Shown here: positions 52,972 to 62,195 of the stretch, in pieces
How the letters are laid out: each line of letters opens with the position of its first letter
Numbering within the stretch: the first letter of the stretch is position 1
From: Candidatus Tenderia electrophaga
GTDB taxonomy: Bacteria; Pseudomonadota; Gammaproteobacteria; Tenderiales; Tenderiaceae
Direction: 5' to 3'
DNA: 64,000 bases
NCBI GenBank assembly: GCA_001447805.1
Contig: CP013099.1
Span: 992,001-1,056,000, forward strand
Program-made: the position numbers and the translations under genes
The notes under the pieces: generated by a model
Databases searched by the model: none
What the model was told of the DNA's origin: nothing
Seen by the model: the letters and a program-made list of their open reading frames with translations, nothing else

Positions 52972-54409
52972 GCTGGCGCAACTACTGGGTCTGTTCGGCG
53001 CCGCCGTCGCCGCCTACACCGTGCTGACACACGGCCTGGAGCCGGTATTGCTGGGGATCGCGGGCGCGATGGTGCTGGGGAGCATGGGGGTGCTGATCAT
53101 GGGGCGGGGCGGCAATCAGGACCATTTGATGCATCAGGTGCGCGAAGTGACCCGCGCCGCGGCCGAGGGCCGCTTTACCCAGCGCATTGTTCGCATTCGG
53201 CGTGACGACGAACTGGGCCGTGCGGCCTGGCACATCAACGACATGCTCGATCAGCTGGAGACCTTCTTCCGTGAGGTCAGCACCTCGTTTGAATACATCA
53301 GTCAGGAAAAGTATTACCGCGTGCCTGTCAGCATGGGCCTGCACGGCGACTTTGCCCGCCTGATGGAGTGTATCAGGGACTCGCAGGGCGTCATCGCCGA
53401 AAGCCAGAAACAACATGCCAAGCACGTGGTGCTGGGTGAGTTGGGCAATCTCAACACCCAGAATCTGGTCTCCAATCTGAAACAGAACCAGGGTCATCTG
53501 GACGACTTGAACTCGAGGATGGGCGAGGTGGAGTCGGCCGCCCAGGCCACTTCCCAGCGTGCCTCCGAGAGTTATCACGGCATCTCCACCCTGGTGACCC
53601 AGCTGCGCGACATGATGCAGATGATCAATGACGCCGACCAGACCATCAGCGAACTCAACGGCCGTACCGGGGAGATCAACAAGGTCATCGGCGTGATCAC
53701 CGACATCGCCGAGCAGACCAATCTGCTGGCGCTCAACGCCGCCATCGAGGCCGCCCGCGCCGGCGAGCAGGGGCGCGGTTTCGCCGTGGTGGCCGACGAG
53801 GTCAGGACCCTGGCCGAGCACACCAAGCAGGCCACCCAGGAGATCAAGCCGGTGATCGAGCAGTTCAAGACCGATGCAGGGCTGGTGCTGGAGCGTTCGG
53901 AACGCATGAAGGAAATCGCCGACAAGGCGTCGGGCACCATCGAAGGGTTTCAGACCGATATGTCCGAGTTTGAGCAGGCCGCCAATACATCGGCCAACAC
54001 CCTCTCGGTGGCGCGCGATATGATCTTTGCCAATCTGGTCAAGCTGGATCACGTCATCTACAAGCAGAATGCCTATATCACCTTAGACAAAGGGGGCGAG
54101 TCGCAACAGGCCGAGGCCATCGGCGTGGACCACCATAACTGTCGTCTGGGATGCTGGTATGAGAAAGGTGACGGTGCAGAGCGCTTCGGCCACGTGCCGT
54201 CTTATAAGCGGCTGGTCGCGCCGCATGAGGGCGTCCATAGCAGCGCCCACGCCGTATTGGACTATTTGGCCGATCCTGATTGGGGGCGGAATAAGCAGAC
54301 GCTGGCCAATCTTCAACAGGCCTTTAAAGATATGGAAGTGGCCAGTCAGGAAGTCATGGCTGTGATCGACAGTATCGTGACGGAGAAAAACGACGCTAAG
54401 TCGCCGTAG
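52940..54409 (+). CDS. Methyl-accepting chemotaxis protein with C-terminal CZB zinc-binding domain
   Basis: About 489 aa. An N-terminal hydrophobic hairpin (about 10-52) with almost no periplasmic loop, a HAMP-like stretch ([20 protein letters not shown]), the MCP signalling hairpin (tip [40 protein letters not shown]), and a CZB domain from about 375 with [20 protein letters not shown] and [11 protein letters not shown], the 3His-1Cys zinc site. CZB receptors respond to zinc or oxidants. ATG 52940 is chosen: GGGAG lies six bases upstream. A longer frame start would lie deep inside the PAS gene. Confidence 0.92.
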   Translation: MKSLSSISRDRLAQLLGLFGAAVAAYTVLTHGLEPVLLGIAGAMVLGSMGVLIMGRGGNQDHLMHQVREVTRAAAEGRFTQRIVRIRRDDELGRAAWHINDMLDQLETFFREVSTSFEYISQEKYYRVPVSMGLHGDFARLMECIRDSQGVIAESQKQHAKHVVLGELGNLNTQNLVSNLKQNQGHLDDLNSRMGEVESAAQATSQRASESYHGISTLVTQLRDMMQMINDADQTISELNGRTGEINKVIGVITDIAEQTNLLALNAAIEAARAGEQGRGFAVVADEVRTLAEHTKQATQEIKPVIEQFKTDAGLVLERSERMKEIADKASGTIEGFQTDMSEFEQAANTSANTLSVARDMIFANLVKLDHVIYKQNAYITLDKGGESQQAEAIGVDHHNCRLGCWYEKGDGAERFGHVPSYKRLVAPHEGVHSSAHAVLDYLADPDWGRNKQTLANLQQAFKDMEVASQEVMAVIDSIVTEKNDAKSP

Positions 54410-54483
54410 GGTGCGCATAGCGCACCATAGCGTTAGAAAATGTCACCAAACCGACAATTCATGGTGCGCAGTGCGCAGCCTAC
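54407..54483. repeat. GTAGG-flanked inverted-repeat element between convergent genes
   Basis: Left arm GTAGGGTGCGCATAGCGCAC (from 54407) and right arm, read on the minus strand, GTAGGCTGCGCACTGCGCAC, each followed by CAT, with about 30 bases between. Each arm is itself nearly palindromic. TAG within GTAGG provides the stop codon of the MCP gene (54407-54409) and, on the other strand, that of DUF1614 (54482-54480). A single-arm copy occurs at 18537-18559. Confidence 0.7.
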
Positions 54484-55142
54484 GCCAACAGCGCCGCGAT
54501 AATACCGGTAATAAAAATCCCGTCAAAGGTCCCCGCACCGCCGATGGCGGCGATGGGGGTGCCCATCTTGCGGATGTCCTTGATGCGCAGCAGATCCGCC
54601 CCGATCAACACCCCCAGGGTGCCGCAGATGTAGGCCAGCGGTGCGCTTTGTTGCGGGTTTAACAGCAGCGCCACTAAAGCCGCCAGCAGTGGCGCCAGCA
54701 AAAAGGGCATGCCGATACCGACGCCCGGCACCGGGCGGCTGGCGAAATAGCTGACCGCGCTGACGATGGCGATGGCCAGCAGTAGGTCGGCCAGTGGTAG
54801 CGGATTGTAATAGATCAAATAAAGGCTGAAGCTCACCGGCACCAGTCCGCCGCCGGCGTTAATGGCGACGGTGGTCTTGCCCTCGAAGGGCGGCATGTGC
54901 TGTTTCAGCAGCCGAAACAGCCGCGGCGGCACCGAGCCCGCCGGGGGTTCTTCGGCGCTGACGGTAAACATAGGCAGATTGATCACGCTGCCCATCAGTG
55001 ACACCAACAGCAACAACAGCGCCGAGTCGGCCGACAGCCCCAATTTGGCGAAACTGATAGTGAGCACGCCGAGCTGAATGAACATCAGCAACAGGCCGAG
55101 CAAAAACAGCAGCGCCAACAGCACGAAGGGCGAAAAGGGCAT
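54480..55142 (-). CDS. DUF1614 integral membrane protein
   Basis: A 220-aa protein with about seven helices. DUF1614 hallmarks are TTVAINAGGGLVPVSFSLYL in the middle and RKMGTPIAAIGGAGTFDGIF at the end. Function unknown. Its start overlaps the stop of the PRPP-synthetase-like gene as TGATG, so it is the third gene of a coupled operon. Its stop codon lies within the GTAGG repeat element. Confidence 0.87.
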   Translation of the reverse strand: MPFSPFVLLALLFLLGLLLMFIQLGVLTISFAKLGLSADSALLLLLVSLMGSVINLPMFTVSAEEPPAGSVPPRLFRLLKQHMPPFEGKTTVAINAGGGLVPVSFSLYLIYYNPLPLADLLLAIAIVSAVSYFASRPVPGVGIGMPFLLAPLLAALVALLLNPQQSAPLAYICGTLGVLIGADLLRIKDIRKMGTPIAAIGGAGTFDGIFITGIIAALLA

Positions 55143-56011
55143 CAGTCGACGAGGGCCGTTGCCAGCAGTGGGTCGAGCTCAATCACATTGCTGTGGTGAT
55201 CAATACTGTCGGTGCTCCAGACATGGGTGATGCAGGCGTTGGCCAATACCTGCTCACTATCCTCGGCGAACAGCGCATGGGTGACGAGACAATCGACGGT
55301 GCGCGCACCGGCCTGCTTCAAGGCCTTGGCGGTTTGGGCGATGGTGCGCCCGGTGCTGACCACGTCGTCCACGATCACCACCACCCGATCGTTAAAGTCG
55401 TAGTCGGGTAATCGAATATCGACATCGTGATCGCCGTGGCGCTGCTTACTTGCCACCTGCCATTCCAGGCCGTCGCGTGCGGCGATTCGTTTGACCCATT
55501 GCTCCGATTCACTGTCCGGGCCGAGCAGGATCGGCGGACTGGGACGCTTGGCCAGAAAGTCGGCCATGAGTTCAGCGGCCGACAGGGTCACGGTCTCGGC
55601 GCCGCGCATGACCTGACTCAGATTGTGGCTGCGGTGCAAGTGCGGGTCGACTGTGACAATGCGTTCGAACAACTGGCCCAACCAGGCGCCGATGATCTGC
55701 TGACTCACCGCCTCGCCGGGATGGAAGGCGATATCCTGGCGCATATAGCAGAGATAGGGCGCCACCAGGGTGATGTGCTTTGCGCCATGGTGGCGCGCCG
55801 TGGCGCAGGTCAAATAGAGCTCGATCAGCTTGCTGTTGGGAAAGTCCAGGCTGCGGCAGATGATCAACTCGTCGTCCAGTTCGATCGGCAAGGTGACCTT
55901 GCTCTCGCCGTCGGGAAAGCGATGCACGGCTATCTGGCGGTATTCGATGCCCAGCGTATCGGCCAAGCGTTTGGCTTGGTGGCGGTAATCATGGAAACCC
56001 AAAAGTTGCAT
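55142..56011 (-). CDS. Ribose-phosphate pyrophosphokinase family protein
   Basis: A 289-aa type I phosphoribosyltransferase-fold protein. It has FPDGESKVTLP, APYLCYMRQDIAFHPGEAVS (the RQD ATP-site motif and flanking region) and the PRPP loop VVVIVDDVVSTGRTIAQTA. It is shorter than canonical Prs (about 310-320) and lacks part of the usual catalytic flap, so it may be a salvage enzyme rather than the housekeeping PRPP synthetase. Coupled by TGATG to the phosphorylase upstream and DUF1614 downstream. Confidence 0.88.
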   Translation of the reverse strand: MQLLGFHDYRHQAKRLADTLGIEYRQIAVHRFPDGESKVTLPIELDDELIICRSLDFPNSKLIELYLTCATARHHGAKHITLVAPYLCYMRQDIAFHPGEAVSQQIIGAWLGQLFERIVTVDPHLHRSHNLSQVMRGAETVTLSAAELMADFLAKRPSPPILLGPDSESEQWVKRIAARDGLEWQVASKQRHGDHDVDIRLPDYDFNDRVVVIVDDVVSTGRTIAQTAKALKQAGARTVDCLVTHALFAEDSEQVLANACITHVWSTDSIDHHSNVIELDPLLATALVD

Positions 56012-57567
56012 CAGAACTCCACATAGGCCTTGGGCAAGTCCTCGGCGGCGCCGAGGGTGTAGCCGCTGCCGTGTTCCTTCGTCATGCGTAGGGCGAAGTC
56101 GTAATCACTCTGGAATTCGGCATGGACGCGGTAAAGAGGTTCCCCTTTTTTTGCCGTGTCCCCCAGTTTTTTCAGCAGGTCGACGCCGGCGCCCTTGTCC
56201 ATGGGCGCACCGGCGAAGCGCGCCAAGCGCGCCATGTGATAGTTGTCGATGTCGATCACCGTGCCATCGCGCTCGGCGTTTATCGCGAAGCTGAGTGGCC
56301 CCAGGCTGGGCTGGCGGGCCTTGCGCCCCTGAGCGTCGATGATCGCGTTCATCTTGGCCAGGGCGCGGCCCGATTCCAGGATGTCGCGGGCGATGGCATA
56401 GCCCTGGCCGCCACGCACGTCGGGATCGAATTCCAGCACCCGGCCGGCCAGGCGCAGGGCCTTCTGGCGCAGGTCATCGCAGGCATCGGGATGGTTGTCG
56501 AGTACCTGCATCACATCGCGCGCCTCCAGCACCGGACCGATGCCGCGGCCGATAGGCTGGCGACCGTCGGTGATGACGACTTCGAGATGAATCCCGAGCC
56601 GGTCGCCGACGAACTCGAACAGCTTGCGCAACGCCAGGGCCTCGTGCATGTGACGCACCTTGGCACTGGGCCCCACCGGTATATCGATGAGCAGGTGGGT
56701 GGCGCCGGCGGAGAGCTTCTTCGACAGGATGGAGGCCACCATCTGACCGGGCGAGTCCAGGCTCAGCGGTCGCTCCACCGAGATCAGCACATCGTCCACC
56801 GGCGCCAGGTTGGCCGTGCCGCCCCAGCCGATGCAACCGCGTTGATGGCGGATGATGTGGTGCAGTTTGTCCGGCGACAGCTCCACCTCGGCCAGCACCT
56901 CCATGGTGTCGGCGGTGCCCGAGGGGGAGGTGATGGCGCGGCTGGAGGTCTTGGGGATGAGCATGCCGTGGGCGGCGACGATGGGCACCACCAGCATGGA
57001 GGTGCGGTTGCCCGGGATGCCGCCGATGCAGTGCTTGTCTGCCACCAAGGGTTCGTGCCAGTTGAGGCGCGTGCCGGTGTCGGTCATGGCCTGGGTGAGA
57101 AACAGCACCTCGTCGCGGTCCAGGCCGGTTTGGTCCGCCGCCACCAGGAAGGCCGCCAGCTCCATCTTGGAGTAGCGATGGGCGGCGATGTCGCGGGCGA
57201 TGCCCTGATATTCCTTGGCGTCGAGACGTTTGCCGCTGATCTTTTTACGCAGCGCCTCCATGGAGGCAGGCGGTTCGGCATGGGCCACGCTCACCGCCGT
57301 CCCCGGCTCCAACTTCATCTGCGCGAAGGCCTGTTCCGACAGGCCCAGTTCGCCCGGGGCCACCAGGCCGGCGTCGTCGACCACGTTGAGCATGGCCAGA
57401 ATGGTATTGCCGTTGGCGCTGATCTCGATCTTGGACAGGGCCTGAAAACCTTCGGCGCGATAGGTTTCGCACTCGCGATGCAAATAGGCGACGTTTTCGC
57501 GGTAGGTGTCGATCGCCACCCGGCGCAGGGTCAGTTGGCCGCTGGCCTTGACGCTTTTTTTAGGCAT
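56011..57567 (-). CDS. AMP/thymidine phosphorylase (archaeal-type DeoA family)
   Basis: A 518-aa nucleoside phosphorylase-family protein with an N-terminal extra domain (about 1-85) as in archaeal AMP phosphorylases. Core motifs: [27 protein letters not shown] (phosphate site), [33 protein letters not shown] and [20 protein letters not shown]. In archaea the enzyme yields ribose 1,5-bisphosphate from AMP; bacterial homologues are annotated as putative thymidine phosphorylase. Its pairing with a PRPP-synthetase homologue favours nucleotide-ribose salvage. Confidence 0.9.
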   Translation of the reverse strand: MPKKSVKASGQLTLRRVAIDTYRENVAYLHRECETYRAEGFQALSKIEISANGNTILAMLNVVDDAGLVAPGELGLSEQAFAQMKLEPGTAVSVAHAEPPASMEALRKKISGKRLDAKEYQGIARDIAAHRYSKMELAAFLVAADQTGLDRDEVLFLTQAMTDTGTRLNWHEPLVADKHCIGGIPGNRTSMLVVPIVAAHGMLIPKTSSRAITSPSGTADTMEVLAEVELSPDKLHHIIRHQRGCIGWGGTANLAPVDDVLISVERPLSLDSPGQMVASILSKKLSAGATHLLIDIPVGPSAKVRHMHEALALRKLFEFVGDRLGIHLEVVITDGRQPIGRGIGPVLEARDVMQVLDNHPDACDDLRQKALRLAGRVLEFDPDVRGGQGYAIARDILESGRALAKMNAIIDAQGRKARQPSLGPLSFAINAERDGTVIDIDNYHMARLARFAGAPMDKGAGVDLLKKLGDTAKKGEPLYRVHAEFQSDYDFALRMTKEHGSGYTLGAAEDLPKAYVEF

Positions 57568-57579
57568 ACCTTTAAGGTA

Positions 57580-59388
57580 TCACTCCGGCGGGGAAAATTC
57601 AGACTGCGTTTGCTGTTGTTCCTGCTGTTGCAAGGCCCACATATGGGCGTAGATCTCATCCCGGTCGAGCAACTGGCGATGGCTGCCGCGCTCGACGATA
57701 CGGCCCTGTTCCATCACCAGGATCTGGTCGGCGTCGATGACGGTGGAAAGGCGGTGGGCGATGACCAGGGTGGTGTGGTCCTGGGCCACTGCTTTTAGCT
57801 CCTTCAAAATGGCCTGTTCCGATTTTGAATCCAAGGCCGAGGTGGCCTCGTCGAAGACCAGGATATGGGGGTCTTTAAGCACGGTGCGGGCGATGGCGAT
57901 GCGCTGCTTTTCGCCGCCGGAGAGCTTCAGGCCGCGTTCGCCCACGGTGGTGTCGTAGCCCTCCGGCAGGGATTCGATGAATTCGTGAATGTGGGCGGTC
58001 TTGGCGGCTTGGATAATTTCCGCGTCGCCGGCATCGGGGCGGCCGTACTGGATGTTGTATTTAATGCTGTCGTTGAACAGCACCGTATCCTGGGGCACGA
58101 TACCGATGGCGGCGCGCAGGCTTTGCTGGGTCACGTCGCGGATGTCCTGGCCGTCGATGAGGATGCGGCCGGCGTCGATCTCGTAAAAGCGGAACAGGAT
58201 GCGCGACAGGGTGGATTTGCCGGCGCCGCTGTGGCCCACCACCGCCACCTTCTTGCCGGGGGGAATGTCGAAGCTGACGTCGTGCAGGATCTGGCGGTTG
58301 GGGTTGTAGCCGAAGTCCACATGCTCGAAGCGCACCTCGCCACGGCTGATCTGCAGCGGCCGGGCGTCGGCTTTGTCTTGCACGTCCGGATTGTTGCGCA
58401 GCAGGTTGAACATCTTCTCCATGTCCGCCAGGGAGTGTTTGATTTCACGGTAGACGAAACCGAGAAAATTGAGCGGCATGAACAGCTGCAACAGATAGGC
58501 GTTGATGAGCACCAGGTCGCCGATAGTCATCTCGCCCTTGACCACGCCGTCGGCGGCCAGGATCAGCAACGCCGTCATGCCGCCGGCGACGATAAACCCC
58601 TGGCCGAAGTTGAGCAGGCTGAGGGAGGTCTGGTTCTTGATGGCCGCCTCCTGCCAGTGTTCCATGTTCTGATCATAGCGCCGTGCCTCGTAGGCCTCGT
58701 TGCCGAAGTATTTCACCGTTTCGTAGTTGAGTAGGGAGTCGATGGCGCGGGTGTTGGCCTTGGAATCCAACTCGTTCATGGTGCGGCGAAAGCGCATGCG
58801 CCATTCGGTCACCAGCAGGGAAAAGGCGATGTAAACACTGACGCTGGCCAGGGTGATCAACGCGAACCAGACATCGTAATTGATCAGCAGGATGAGCGTG
58901 ACCAGGCCGATCTCGAACAGGGTCGGCAGGATATTGAAGACCATGAAGTTGAGCAGAAAACTGATACCGCGGCTGCCGCGTTCGATGTCGCGCGATACGC
59001 CGCCGGTCTGGCGTTCCAGGTGAAAGCGCAGCGACAGCCGGTGCAGATGCCGAAACACCTGTAGCGCCACGCGGCGGATGGAGCTCTGGGTCACCCGGGC
59101 GAAGATGGCATCGCGCAGCTCGCCGAAGCCGGAGGTGGCCAGGCGCATGGCGCCGTAGCCGAGCAATAGCGTCAACGGCAGGGTCAGGGCTACATCCTCG
59201 GCCGAGAGATGGTCGACAATGTGTTTCAAAAACCAGGGCATGGTGACGGTGGCGACCTTGGCCAGCATCAGGCAGACCAGGGCCAGCATTACGCGCGGTT
59301 TGTGCTCCCATAGATAGGGGATCAGGCTGCGGAGGGTCTGCCAGTCATTGCGTGGGGCGGCGGGGGCGTGCTCGGCGAAACTGCGCAT
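57580..59388 (-). CDS. Atm1/HMT1-type ABC exporter
   Basis: A 602-aa half-transporter: six membrane helices (about 30-320) then the ATPase with Walker A GHSGAGKST (near 388), signature LSGGEKQRIAIA (near 497) and Walker B HILVFDEATSALD. The Atm1 hallmark NYETVKYFGNEAYEARRYD lies before helix 5. Atm1-class exporters move glutathione-bound metal or sulphur species; bacterial members confer heavy-metal tolerance. It lies 103 bases downstream of the Fur-controlled Cys-rich gene in the same direction and 12 bases before the phosphorylase gene. Confidence 0.93.
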   Translation of the reverse strand: MRSFAEHAPAAPRNDWQTLRSLIPYLWEHKPRVMLALVCLMLAKVATVTMPWFLKHIVDHLSAEDVALTLPLTLLLGYGAMRLATSGFGELRDAIFARVTQSSIRRVALQVFRHLHRLSLRFHLERQTGGVSRDIERGSRGISFLLNFMVFNILPTLFEIGLVTLILLINYDVWFALITLASVSVYIAFSLLVTEWRMRFRRTMNELDSKANTRAIDSLLNYETVKYFGNEAYEARRYDQNMEHWQEAAIKNQTSLSLLNFGQGFIVAGGMTALLILAADGVVKGEMTIGDLVLINAYLLQLFMPLNFLGFVYREIKHSLADMEKMFNLLRNNPDVQDKADARPLQISRGEVRFEHVDFGYNPNRQILHDVSFDIPPGKKVAVVGHSGAGKSTLSRILFRFYEIDAGRILIDGQDIRDVTQQSLRAAIGIVPQDTVLFNDSIKYNIQYGRPDAGDAEIIQAAKTAHIHEFIESLPEGYDTTVGERGLKLSGGEKQRIAIARTVLKDPHILVFDEATSALDSKSEQAILKELKAVAQDHTTLVIAHRLSTVIDADQILVMEQGRIVERGSHRQLLDRDEIYAHMWALQQQEQQQTQSEFSPPE

Positions 59389-59491
59389 GGGTCGATTCCT
59401 GAATTCAACCCGTGCACGCTAGCAGATCGCCTCAGAGTTGGGAAATTAGCCTGCTGCCCCGCAGCCGATTTATCCGAAATCCGACAGGCGC

Positions 59492-59791
59492 CTAGACTTT
59501 CTGGTCGACGCGCTGGGGAGAATGACAGTGGTCGCGATGAAGGCAGCTCCGGCAATCTGCGACCGTTGTGTGTTGCAGCGCTTGGCCGATGGTCTCGCAG
59601 CAGCCGATCATGAACAGCTCGCGCGCCAGTTGCTGGGTGCCGGCGGGGGTCGCTGCGACAGGCGCCTGTTGGGACGGTTCGAGCTCGATCCGGCCCAGGC
59701 GCCACAGCTGACGGATCCGGCCCGTGTCGGTGTCGATGATGCCCAGGCGGGCTTCGCCGTGTTCCAGCCAGGCATGAATGGCATGGCTCAT
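59492..59791 (-). CDS. Small Cys-rich protein under probable Fur control
   Basis: A 99-aa protein starting MSHAIHAWLEHGEARLGIID. It has a beta-strand N-terminal half (DTDTGRIRQLWRLGRIELEP) and a C-terminal helix-rich part with five cysteines: GCC near 64-65, then DCRSCLHRDHC (positions near 80, 83 and 88). The Cys spacing (CC-x14-C-x2-C-x4-C) suggests an Fe-S or zinc site. No family recognised. GGAG lies nine bases ahead of the ATG, and its promoter overlaps a Fur box. An iron-starvation role is inferred. Confidence 0.78.
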   Translation of the reverse strand: MSHAIHAWLEHGEARLGIIDTDTGRIRQLWRLGRIELEPSQQAPVAATPAGTQQLARELFMIGCCETIGQALQHTTVADCRSCLHRDHCHSPQRVDQKV

Positions 59792-59826
59792 AAATACGAT
59801 CTCCAGGCTGATTTGATAGCGGTGAC

Positions 59827-59858
59827 GTAAATGATAATCATTCGTGTTTAATAGTCAA
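59827..59858 (-). promoter_or_regulatory. Sigma70 promoter with overlapping Fur box
   Basis: Minus strand: TTGACT (59858-59853), 16-base spacer, TATCAT (59836-59831). The 19-base window 59827-59845 matches the Fur consensus GATAATGATAATCATTATC at 14 positions, including the whole central AATGATAATCATT, and covers the -10. The nearest downstream gene is the Cys-rich protein, with a leader of about 33 bases. Confidence 0.75.
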
Positions 59859-59903
59859 GTCAGGCGTTTTGTCGTGGCGCCCCGTGACAGCGCCGAAAAA
59901 TGG

Positions 59904-59909
59904 TATAAT
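59904..59909 (+). promoter_or_regulatory. Extended -10 element of fmdB
   Basis: TGGTATAATT gives a consensus TATAAT at 59904-59909 with an upstream TG, typical of extended -10 promoters; no good -35 is seen. It would start transcription about 32 bases before the fmdB ATG. Confidence 0.55.
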
Positions 59910-59947
59910 TCCTCGCCTTTCAACCGTTTGGAGTATGGAGCCGAGCC

Positions 59948-60196
59948 ATGCCGATTTATGAATATCAATGTCAGTCCTGTGGTCATCAGTTGGAAAAACT
60001 GCAAAAGATGAGCGATCCGCTGTTGAGTGATTGTCCCGCGTGTAACAAGCCCGAGCTGGTCAAGCTGATGTCGGCCGGCGGCTTCCAGCTCAAGGGTTCG
60101 GGTTGGTATCAAACCGATTTCAAGAACAGCGGCAATGACAAAAAAGAGGCGCCTGCGCCCGCCTGCGGCACGGGTGCCTGCCCGGCCTGCGAATAA
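59948..60196 (+). CDS. FmdB family zinc-ribbon protein
   Basis: An 82-aa protein. Zinc ribbon: MPIYEYQCQSCGHQLEKLQK then SDCPACNKPELVKLMSAGGF, with Cys pairs at 8/11 and 30/33, followed by a linker and a second Cys pair at the end (CGTGACPAC). The family is named for FmdB, a putative regulator; its real function is not known. It precedes aspS, a conserved arrangement, but a strong terminator separates the two here. Confidence 0.92.
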   Translation: MPIYEYQCQSCGHQLEKLQKMSDPLLSDCPACNKPELVKLMSAGGFQLKGSGWYQTDFKNSGNDKKEAPAPACGTGACPACE

Positions 60197-60220
60197 CCAA
60201 GCCTGAATTCAGGCCCACAC

Positions 60221-60250
60221 GCGGCAGCGAGCCCTCGCTGCCGCTTTTTT
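60221..60250 (+). terminator. Rho-independent terminator after fmdB
   Basis: GCGGCAGCGAG and CTCGCTGCCGC form an 11-bp stem with a two-base loop (likely opened to four) followed by TTTTTTA. It lies between fmdB and aspS. Confidence 0.9.
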
Positions 60251-60359
60251 ATTGCCGCCGGGAGGGGACGAAGTTGCGCCCCGGGGGCCAAAAAACGTAA
60301 TATTGCCCGCCCTTGCGGCGGTTTTGGCTAAGACCAATAATTTTAAGGAACAGAACAAT

Positions 60360-62138
60360 ATGCGCACCCACTATTGTGGACAGGTCACCGAGACCCTGGT
60401 TGGTGAAGAGGTAGAGGTTTGTGGTTGGGTTCATCGCCGCCGCGACCACGGCGGGGTGATTTTCGTCGACCTGCGCGACCGCGACGGCATTGTCCAGGTG
60501 GTCTACGATCCCGACAGCCCCAAGGTCTTCGAGGTGGCGGAGCGGGTGCGCAACGAATACGTGCTGCGCTGCAAGGGTAAGGTGCGCTTCCGCCCCGAGG
60601 GCACGGAAAACCCCAACATGAGCACCGGCAAGATTGAGATCATCGGTTCCAGCCTGGAGATCCTCAATCGCTCCGAGCCGCCGCCCTTCCTGGTGGAAGA
60701 CGAGACCGACGCCTCGGAAGAGGTGCGCCTCAAACATCGCTATCTCGATCTGCGCCGTCCCGAGATGCTGCAACGTCTCAAGATCCGCGCCGAGATCACC
60801 CGCCAGCTGCGCAGCTTTCTCGACCAGCGCGGTTTCATGGAGATCGAGACGCCGTTCCTGACCAAGGCCACCCCGGAGGGCGCGCGCGACTACGTAGTAC
60901 CGAGCCGCACCCATCAGGGCAAGTTTTTCGCCCTGCCGCAGTCGCCCCAGCTGTTCAAGCAGCTGCTCATGGTGAGCGGCATGGACCGTTATTATCAGGT
61001 GGTGCGCTGTTTCCGCGACGAGGACCTGCGCGCCGACCGTCAGCCCGAATTCACCCAGCTGGATATCGAGGCCTCCTTCATCAGCGAAGCGCAGATCACC
61101 AATCTGATGGAGGATATGTTCCGCGACATTTTCACCCACGTGCTGGAAGTCGCGCTGCCCCATCCCTTCCCGCGCATGACCTATGCGGAAGCGATTGAGC
61201 GTTTCGGTTCCGACAAGCCCGACCTGCGCATCCCGCTGGAGCTGGTGAGCATCACCGATCTGATGCAAGAGGTGGAGTTCAAGGTCTTCTCCGGCCCGGC
61301 CAACGATCCCAAGGGGCGCATTGCCGCCTTGCGTCTGCCCAAGGGCGGCGAACTGACGCGCAAGGAGATCGACGACTACACCAAGTTCGTCGGCATCTAC
61401 GGCGCCAAGGGGCTGGCCTATATTAAGGTCAATGATCTTTCTCAGGGACGCGAGGGGCTGCAATCGCCCATTCTGAAATTCCTGCCGGACGATGTCGTCG
61501 ACGCCATCATGCAGCGCACCGGTGCCCAGGACGGCGACCTGGTCTTCTTCGGCGCCGACAAGGCCACTATCGTCAACGAGGCCCTGGGCGCGTTGCGCGT
61601 CAAGCTGGGCCATGACCGCGGCATCATCGAACACGGCTGGAAACCGCTCTGGGTGGTCGACTTCCCCATGTTCGAGTTCGACGAAAAAGAGAACCGCTAT
61701 GTCGCCCTGCATCACCCCTTCACCGCGCCGGTGGGCAGTGTGGAGCAGGTGGCGGCCGACCCCGAACAGGCGCTGTCGCGCGCCTACGACATGGTGCTCA
61801 ACGGCACCGAGGTGGGCGGCGGCTCTATTCGTATCCACGATCCGGCCATGCAGCAGGAGGTGCTCAAGCTGCTCGGCATCGACGCGGCCGAGGCCAAAGA
61901 TAAGTTCGGCTTCCTGCTCGAGGCGCTGAGCTATGGCTGTCCGCCTCACGGCGGCATTGCCTTCGGCCTGGACCGGCTGGTGATGTTGATGACCGGCGCC
62001 CAGTCCATCCGCGATGTGATGGCCTTTCCCAAGACCCAGACCGCCAGTTGTCCGCTCACCGCGGCGCCGACCGAGATCAGCCCTGCGCATCTGCGCGAGC
62101 TGGGCCTGCGCCAGCGCCAGCCTGCAGCGACGGAATGA
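60360..62138 (+). CDS. aspS: Aspartyl-tRNA synthetase, predicted non-discriminating
   Basis: Class IIb synthetase of 592 aa: OB-fold anticodon domain (about 1-110), class II core with [19 protein letters not shown], bacterial GAD insertion (about 285-410), and motif 3 [16 protein letters not shown]. Start ATG 60360 ([11 protein letters not shown]) after AAGGA; an in-frame extension of 36 residues upstream would include the fmdB terminator region. His30 in RRRDHGG and Gly81 in RPEG correspond to the residues that give the P. aeruginosa enzyme relaxed specificity for tRNA-Asn; E. coli has Leu and Lys there. Confidence 0.96.
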   Translation: MRTHYCGQVTETLVGEEVEVCGWVHRRRDHGGVIFVDLRDRDGIVQVVYDPDSPKVFEVAERVRNEYVLRCKGKVRFRPEGTENPNMSTGKIEIIGSSLEILNRSEPPPFLVEDETDASEEVRLKHRYLDLRRPEMLQRLKIRAEITRQLRSFLDQRGFMEIETPFLTKATPEGARDYVVPSRTHQGKFFALPQSPQLFKQLLMVSGMDRYYQVVRCFRDEDLRADRQPEFTQLDIEASFISEAQITNLMEDMFRDIFTHVLEVALPHPFPRMTYAEAIERFGSDKPDLRIPLELVSITDLMQEVEFKVFSGPANDPKGRIAALRLPKGGELTRKEIDDYTKFVGIYGAKGLAYIKVNDLSQGREGLQSPILKFLPDDVVDAIMQRTGAQDGDLVFFGADKATIVNEALGALRVKLGHDRGIIEHGWKPLWVVDFPMFEFDEKENRYVALHHPFTAPVGSVEQVAADPEQALSRAYDMVLNGTEVGGGSIRIHDPAMQQEVLKLLGIDAAEAKDKFGFLLEALSYGCPPHGGIAFGLDRLVMLMTGAQSIRDVMAFPKTQTASCPLTAAPTEISPAHLRELGLRQRQPAATE

Positions 62139-62195
62139 TTCTGTTATAAGATTGAACCTGTACCGTCAAATTAGGACTAAAGCACAATATATGGG

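Noticed and set aside
56122-57798. Long open frame antisense to the AMP phosphorylase gene
   Set aside because: Composition (Gly/His/Ala/Gln-rich) is that of a shadow frame; it spans the boundary of two real minus-strand genes.
60252-60359. Upstream extension of aspS by 36 residues
   Set aside because: It begins at the end of the fmdB terminator, lacks a ribosome site and is not part of AspRS.
60249-62090. Very long open frame antisense to aspS (613 codons)
   Set aside because: It mirrors the aspS codons exactly, is rich in residues produced by antisense of GC-rich genes, and has no family features; aspS on the other strand is certain.
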